A DNA stretch of 64,000 bases from assembly GCF_010723575.1 (NCBI RefSeq), contig NZ_BLKZ01000002.1, positions 310,001 through 374,000 on the forward strand. Reading direction: 5' to 3'. Position 1 is the stretch's first letter. Each line of letters starts with the position of its first letter. Source of the stretch: Mycobacterium bourgelatii. Lineage in GTDB: Bacteria > Actinomycetota > Actinomycetes > Mycobacteriales > Mycobacteriaceae. The notes below the pieces were generated by a model, which was not told the origin of the DNA, ran no database searches, and saw only the letters and a program-made list of their open reading frames with translations. A program made the translations under genes and the position numbers. Of the stretch, positions 60,688 to 64,000 are shown one piece after another.

Positions 60688-63600
60688 TTACGGACCTACG
60701 CCCATGTAGAGGAAGCCGGACAGCTTGCTGCCGATGTTCGCGATGCCCGAGTTGAGCGCCGGCAGAATCGGATCCAGCCCGCTCATGTTGTACCAACCGG
60801 AGATGGTGTTGCCGAGGTTCAACGCACCCGACACCAGCTGACCGAAGTTCCTGAAGCCGGACAGCCCCTCGCCCACCGAGACGTTCCAGAAGCCCGAACT
60901 GCCCGCGCCGGTGTTCCCGAAGCCCGACCCGCCACCGGCCCCGGTGTTGAAGAACCCGGACGACGGCGCCACGGTGGTGTTGCCCACGCCTGGCGCCATC
61001 GGGAAGTTGAGCGGGATGACGATCGGGCCGAGGCTGCCGGTGAGGTCCAACGGCAGAATCGGAATGACGATCTCCGGAGTGACGATCGGACCGAGCGTCC
61101 CCCCGAGGGTCAGCGGGATCCCGCCGACGGTGATCACCGGGGTGGAGATCGGACCCAGCAGGCCGCCCAGCGACACCGGCAGCGGACCGATGACGATTTC
61201 TGGGGTGGAGAGCGGACCGATGGTGGCTCCGACACCCAACGGGAACGGGTTGATGATGATCGGCTCGGTGATGATCGGGCCAATCCCGCCGCTCAGGTCC
61301 AGTCCGAACGGAAGAATCTCGATTGGCGGGGTCACGATCGGGCCGATGGAGCCCTCGAGCGCCAAGGGGAGCGCGCCGATGTTGATGGGCGGGGTGACGA
61401 TCGGACCAATAGATCCGCCCAGGCCTAACGGGAGCGCGCCGATGGTGATTTCCGGGGTGACGATCGGCCCGACAGTGCCGCCCAGGGCCAAGGGGAACGG
61501 CAGAAGGCTGATGGGCGACGTGACGATCGGGCCAATAGTTCCGCTGATCCCCAACGGGAAAGCGCCAATGGTGATCGGCGGGGTGACAATCGGGCCGATC
61601 GTGCCGCCGATGCCCAACGGGAACGCCGGAATATTGATGGGCGGGGTGATGATCGGGCCGACGGCGCCGCCGAGATCCAGCGGGATGACCGGAATGTGGA
61701 TCGGCGGGGTGACGACCGGGCCGACGAAGCCCACCAGGTTTAGCGGGATTGGCGGCACGTTGATCGGCTCGGTGTGAATCGGACCGATGGTGCCCTGCAG
61801 GTCGTTCAGGCCGAACGCGGGGATGGTGAACGCCTGAGTCCTGATAGGCGGGACGCTGAGGCCGAATTCTTGGATACCCGCCGGCAATAAATTGCCGAGG
61901 ACGGTGAGGCTTATCGGCGATTCTTGAACAATAGAAATATTGTTCAGATTGATGGGGTCCACATAGCCCTCACCAAAATCGATGATGGGTATGCTGAACA
62001 GCCCCAAATCAATTTCTACCACGCCCAAGTTCAAGGGGAACCGGGGAATTGACCCGGCCAGTCCGATTTGGCCGATGCCACCTTGCACCAGGAGGGCGAG
62101 TCCGATCTGATCGATATTGATGGGACCCACGCTGATGTCGAAGCCGTTGATCTCGAGCGCCGGAATTTCGATGGGGCCGATGCTGGCATCGATGGGGCCG
62201 ATCGTGAACGCGGGAATGTTGATCGACGGAATCGTGAAGGGAGCGAGGGCGGCGCTGAGGGTCAGCGGGAAGTCGGGAATCTTGATGGGCGCAATGGTGA
62301 ACCCGCCTACGGTGCCACCCACCCCTAACGGGAACTCGGTGATATTGATCGGTGCGATGTTGATGCCGCCGACGGTGCCACCCAGTTCCAGCGGGAACGG
62401 CAGGATGTTGATTGGTGCGATAACCAGCGGGCCGACAGTTCCGTTGAGGGCCAACGGGAACGGGACGATCTCGATCGGCGGGATGCCGATGGGCCCGACG
62501 GTGCCGTTGATGCCCAGCGGGAATGCGGGAATGTGAATCGGCGCCACCACAATCGGCCCGATCCCGCCGGTGATGTCCAACGGGAACGGAAGAATTTCGA
62601 TAGGCGGCACCACGATCGGGCCGATACCGCCGCCCAAACCCAATTGGAACGGCAGAATTTCGATGGGGGCGACGACCAACGGACCGATTCTGCCGAACAG
62701 GGACAGCGGCAAGGCGGGGATATTGATCGGCGGAACCACGATCGGCCCGACCGCACCGGTGAGGTCCAGCGGGAACGGCAGAATCTCGATCGGCGGCACC
62801 ACGATCGGGCCGATACCACCGTCGAGCCCCAGCGGGATCGACGGAATGGTGATCGGCGGCACCACGATCGGACCGATGAGGCCGCTGAGGTCCAAGGAGA
62901 TACCGGCAACGGTGATGGGCGGAACCACGATGGGGCCCAACCCGCCGCCCAATTCCAGCGGGATTGCAGGCAGGCCTGAGGTGTAATTCAGCGACAGGGT
63001 CTGGTAATCGCCCGACCAGAACATCCCGGTGCTGAAGTTGCCCTGGATGAAGGCGCCGGTGTTGACATCGCCGGTGTTGGCGATACCGGTGTTTGAGTCG
63101 CCGGTGTTGGACCAACCGGTGTTGGAGTTGCCGATGTTGAAGTCGCCGGTGTTCAGGTTGCCGACATTGAAACTGCCCGAGTTGTAGTTGCCGAAGTTGG
63201 CGAAGCCGGTGTTGGCGATACCAGAGTTCCCGATACCGGTATTTGCGGTGCCGGTGTTGCCGATGCCGGTGTTGTAATTGCCCGAGTTGCCGATGCCCCA
63301 GTTACCGGTGCCGGAGTTGAACAGGCCGACATTGCCGGTGCCGGAATTCAGGCTGCCGAATCCGAAGTTGTTGTCGCCGGTGAGTCCGAATCCCTGGTTG
63401 CCATTGCCGGTGTTGCCGAAGCCGAAGTTGTTGTCGCCGGTGTTGCCGATGCCGATGTTGTTGTTGCCGGTGTTGCCCCAGCCGATGTTGAAGTTGCCCG
63501 GCGTGAAATCGGCGCCGACATTGCCAAAACCGAAGTTGTTGCTGCCGAAGTTGCCGAAGCCGAAGTTGTTGTCGCCGACGTTGCCGAAGCCGAAGTTGCT

Positions 63601-64000
63601 GTCACCCAGGTTGCCAAAGCCCAGGATGTTGAAGTTGCCGAGATTTCCGCTGCCGATATTGCCGCCGCCGACGTTGCCGTTGCCGATATTGAGGCCACCC
63701 AAGTTGCCCAGGCCCAAGTTGATCCGCAGCGTCGGGTCCGCAGATCCGGTGCCCAGGTAGAGCAAGCCCGACAGTTCGCTGCCGATGTTGTTGAAGCCCG
63801 AGGTGAGCGCCGGCAGAGCGGGGCCGAGCGCGCTCATGTTGCCCCAGCCGGAGATGGTGTTGCCGAGGTTGAGCGCACCCGACACCAGCTGACCGAAGTT
63901 CCTGAAGCCGGAGAGCCCCTCGCCCACCGAGACGTTCCAGAAGCCCGAACTGCCTGCACCGGTGTTTCCGAAGCCCGAACCGCCGCCGGCCCCGGTGTTG
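60688..64000 (-). CDS. PPE-MPTR protein, C-terminal part (5' end outside window)
   Basis: The frame is open from the window edge to TAA 60688. From the edge to about 62990 it consists of NxGxGNxG-type pentapeptide repeats (NFGFGNVGDNNFG, GIGNTGDNNFGFGNTG), the hallmark of PPE-MPTR proteins. About 62990-61000 consists of 21-residue repeats of the form GPIVxPPIxIxxFPLxLxGxI. The end (60980-60690) is another copy of a module also found at 64000-63750 (SGFRNFGQLVSGALNLGNTISG). The N-terminal PPE domain is not in the window. Secreted, probably surface-located, antigenically variable family. Confidence 0.9.
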   Translation of the reverse strand, partial: NTGAGGGSGFGNTGAGSSGFWNVSVGEGLSGFRNFGQLVSGALNLGNTISGWGNMSALGPALPALTSGFNNIGSELSGLLYLGTGSADPTLRINLGLGNLGGLNIGNGNVGGGNIGSGNLGNFNILGFGNLGDSNFGFGNVGDNNFGFGNFGSNNFGFGNVGADFTPGNFNIGWGNTGNNNIGIGNTGDNNFGFGNTGNGNQGFGLTGDNNFGFGSLNSGTGNVGLFNSGTGNWGIGNSGNYNTGIGNTGTANTGIGNSGIANTGFANFGNYNSGSFNVGNLNTGDFNIGNSNTGWSNTGDSNTGIANTGDVNTGAFIQGNFSTGMFWSGDYQTLSLNYTSGLPAIPLELGGGLGPIVVPPITVAGISLDLSGLIGPIVVPPITIPSIPLGLDGGIGPIVVPPIEILPFPLDLTGAVGPIVVPPINIPALPLSLFGRIGPLVVAPIEILPFQLGLGGGIGPIVVPPIEILPFPLDITGGIGPIVVAPIHIPAFPLGINGTVGPIGIPPIEIVPFPLALNGTVGPLVIAPINILPFPLELGGTVGGINIAPINITEFPLGVGGTVGGFTIAPIKIPDFPLTLSAALAPFTIPSINIPAFTIGPIDASIGPIEIPALEINGFDISVGPINIDQIGLALLVQGGIGQIGLAGSIPRFPLNLGVVEIDLGLFSIPIIDFGEGYVDPINLNNISIVQESPISLTVLGNLLPAGIQEFGLSVPPIRTQAFTIPAFGLNDLQGTIGPIHTEPINVPPIPLNLVGFVGPVVTPPIHIPVIPLDLGGAVGPIITPPINIPAFPLGIGGTIGPIVTPPITIGAFPLGISGTIGPIVTSPISLLPFPLALGGTVGPIVTPEITIGALPLGLGGSIGPIVTPPINIGALPLALEGSIGPIVTPPIEILPFGLDLSGGIGPIITEPIIINPFPLGVGATIGPLSTPEIVIGPLPVSLGGLLGPISTPVITVGGIPLTLGGTLGPIVTPEIVIPILPLDLTGSLGPIVIPLNFPMAPGVGNTTVAPSSGFFNTGAGGGSGFGNTGAGSSGFWNVSVGEGLSGFRNFGQLVSGALNLGNTISGWYNMSGLDPILPALNSGIANIGSKLSGFLYMGVGP
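60713..60960 (-). repeat. Duplicated 80-90-residue module, distal copy
   Basis: Encodes GFWNVSVGEGLSGFRNFGQL and LNLGNTISGWYNMSGLDPIL; nearly the same module occurs 3.04 kb upstream in the same gene at 63754-64000 (NTISGWGNMSALGPAL). Much of the DNA is identical, marking an internal duplication. Confidence 0.75.
61000..62990 (-). repeat. 63-bp coding tandem repeats in PPE-MPTR gene
   Basis: The motif GATCGG(G/A)CC recurs at 63-bp steps (for example about 61021, 61084), encoding 21-residue units GPIVTPPI..FPLxLxGTI. The span fits about 30 units, with an irregular stretch at about 61750-62230 where the pattern breaks (QESPISLTVLGNLLPAG). Confidence 0.8.
63754..64000 (-). repeat. Duplicated 80-90-residue module, proximal copy
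   Basis: Partner of 60713-60960. Between the two copies lie the MPTR block and the 63-bp repeat block, so recombination between copies would delete both. Confidence 0.75.

Noticed and set aside
61000..63760. Plus-strand frames rich in GPTIPPxPNGNG or LPKPKLLSP repeats
   Set aside because: They are antisense reads of the PPE-MPTR repeats; the minus-strand frame ends with a proper stop and has the MPTR pattern.

Overview
The window is high-GC DNA from a Mycobacterium, most likely a slow grower. The evidence is a PPE-MPTR protein, a second PPE protein, a DUF222/HNH (13E12-type) protein, a CULP cutinase, two WS/DGAT acyltransferases and a block that matches, from memory, M. tuberculosis Rv3752c-Rv3760 (tadA, tadA-associated protein, tyrA, Rv3755c-like, proZWVX, LapA-like). 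An upstream stretch (LigD-like polymerase domain / ligC, DUF2330, Nudix, WS/DGAT, AraC, WS/DGAT) recalls the Rv3730c-Rv3740c order. The window therefore looks like a conserved backbone with large accessory insertions. No species can be named from the sequence alone.

Layout. 1-2.5 kb is a rearrangement scar: an IS110-type transposase remnant, the tail of an NmrA-like gene and a cyclase/ATPase regulator without its C-terminal half. 2.6-5.5 kb holds a beta-lactamase-fold esterase, a cutinase and two weak small genes. 5.6-7.8 kb is the divergent polymerase/ligC repair pair. 7.8-15.6 kb carries a DUF6941 protein, a P450, a DUF2330 membrane protein, Nudix, WS/DGAT, AraC, WS/DGAT and a secreted protein. 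15.8-20 kb has a DapB-like dehydrogenase whose end is replaced by an IS1634-family element, then TetR and a toxin-antitoxin pair. 20-22.4 kb is a hydroxyacid dehydrogenase/amine oxidase operon. 22.4-27.7 kb is a Pls/PosA-type membrane NRPS translationally coupled to an M1 aminopeptidase. 27.6-31.4 kb has DUF2237 and a broken cyclase-LuxR regulator. 31.5-38.2 kb holds two more DUF6941 genes around a four-gene sulfotransferase/MBL/VOC/LLM operon, a UPF0145 protein and two secreted proteins. 38.4-45.1 kb is a catabolic cluster (fused FadE, MaoC, P450, TetR, phosphotransferase). 45.1-47.3 kb has an IS256 element with target duplication and a tandem repeat. 47.3-50.3 kb has the HNH protein and a PPE2-like PPE. 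50.4-53.8 kb is an NrtR / ARPP-1 / ADP-ribosylglycohydrolase-phosphatase module ending at tRNA-Ser. 54-60.7 kb is backbone, and 60.7-64 kb is the C-terminal part of a PPE-MPTR protein that runs off the window.

How genes may work together. The most unusual units are: (i) the NrtR-controlled ADP-ribose module with two matching palindromes in its divergent promoter region; (ii) the poly-amino-acid-synthetase-like NRPS coupled to a peptidase; (iii) the P450 + kinase + acyl-CoA dehydrogenase + MaoC cluster, which could handle hydroxylated acyl-CoAs by a phosphorylation route; and (iv) three scattered DUF6941 paralogues, each with a -10-like TAnnnT 6-7 nt before its start codon, as expected for leaderless transcripts. 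Nearly every frame break lies in a transposase and looks like a one-base homopolymer contraction, which may be a consensus artefact and limits how far the pseudogene calls can be trusted.
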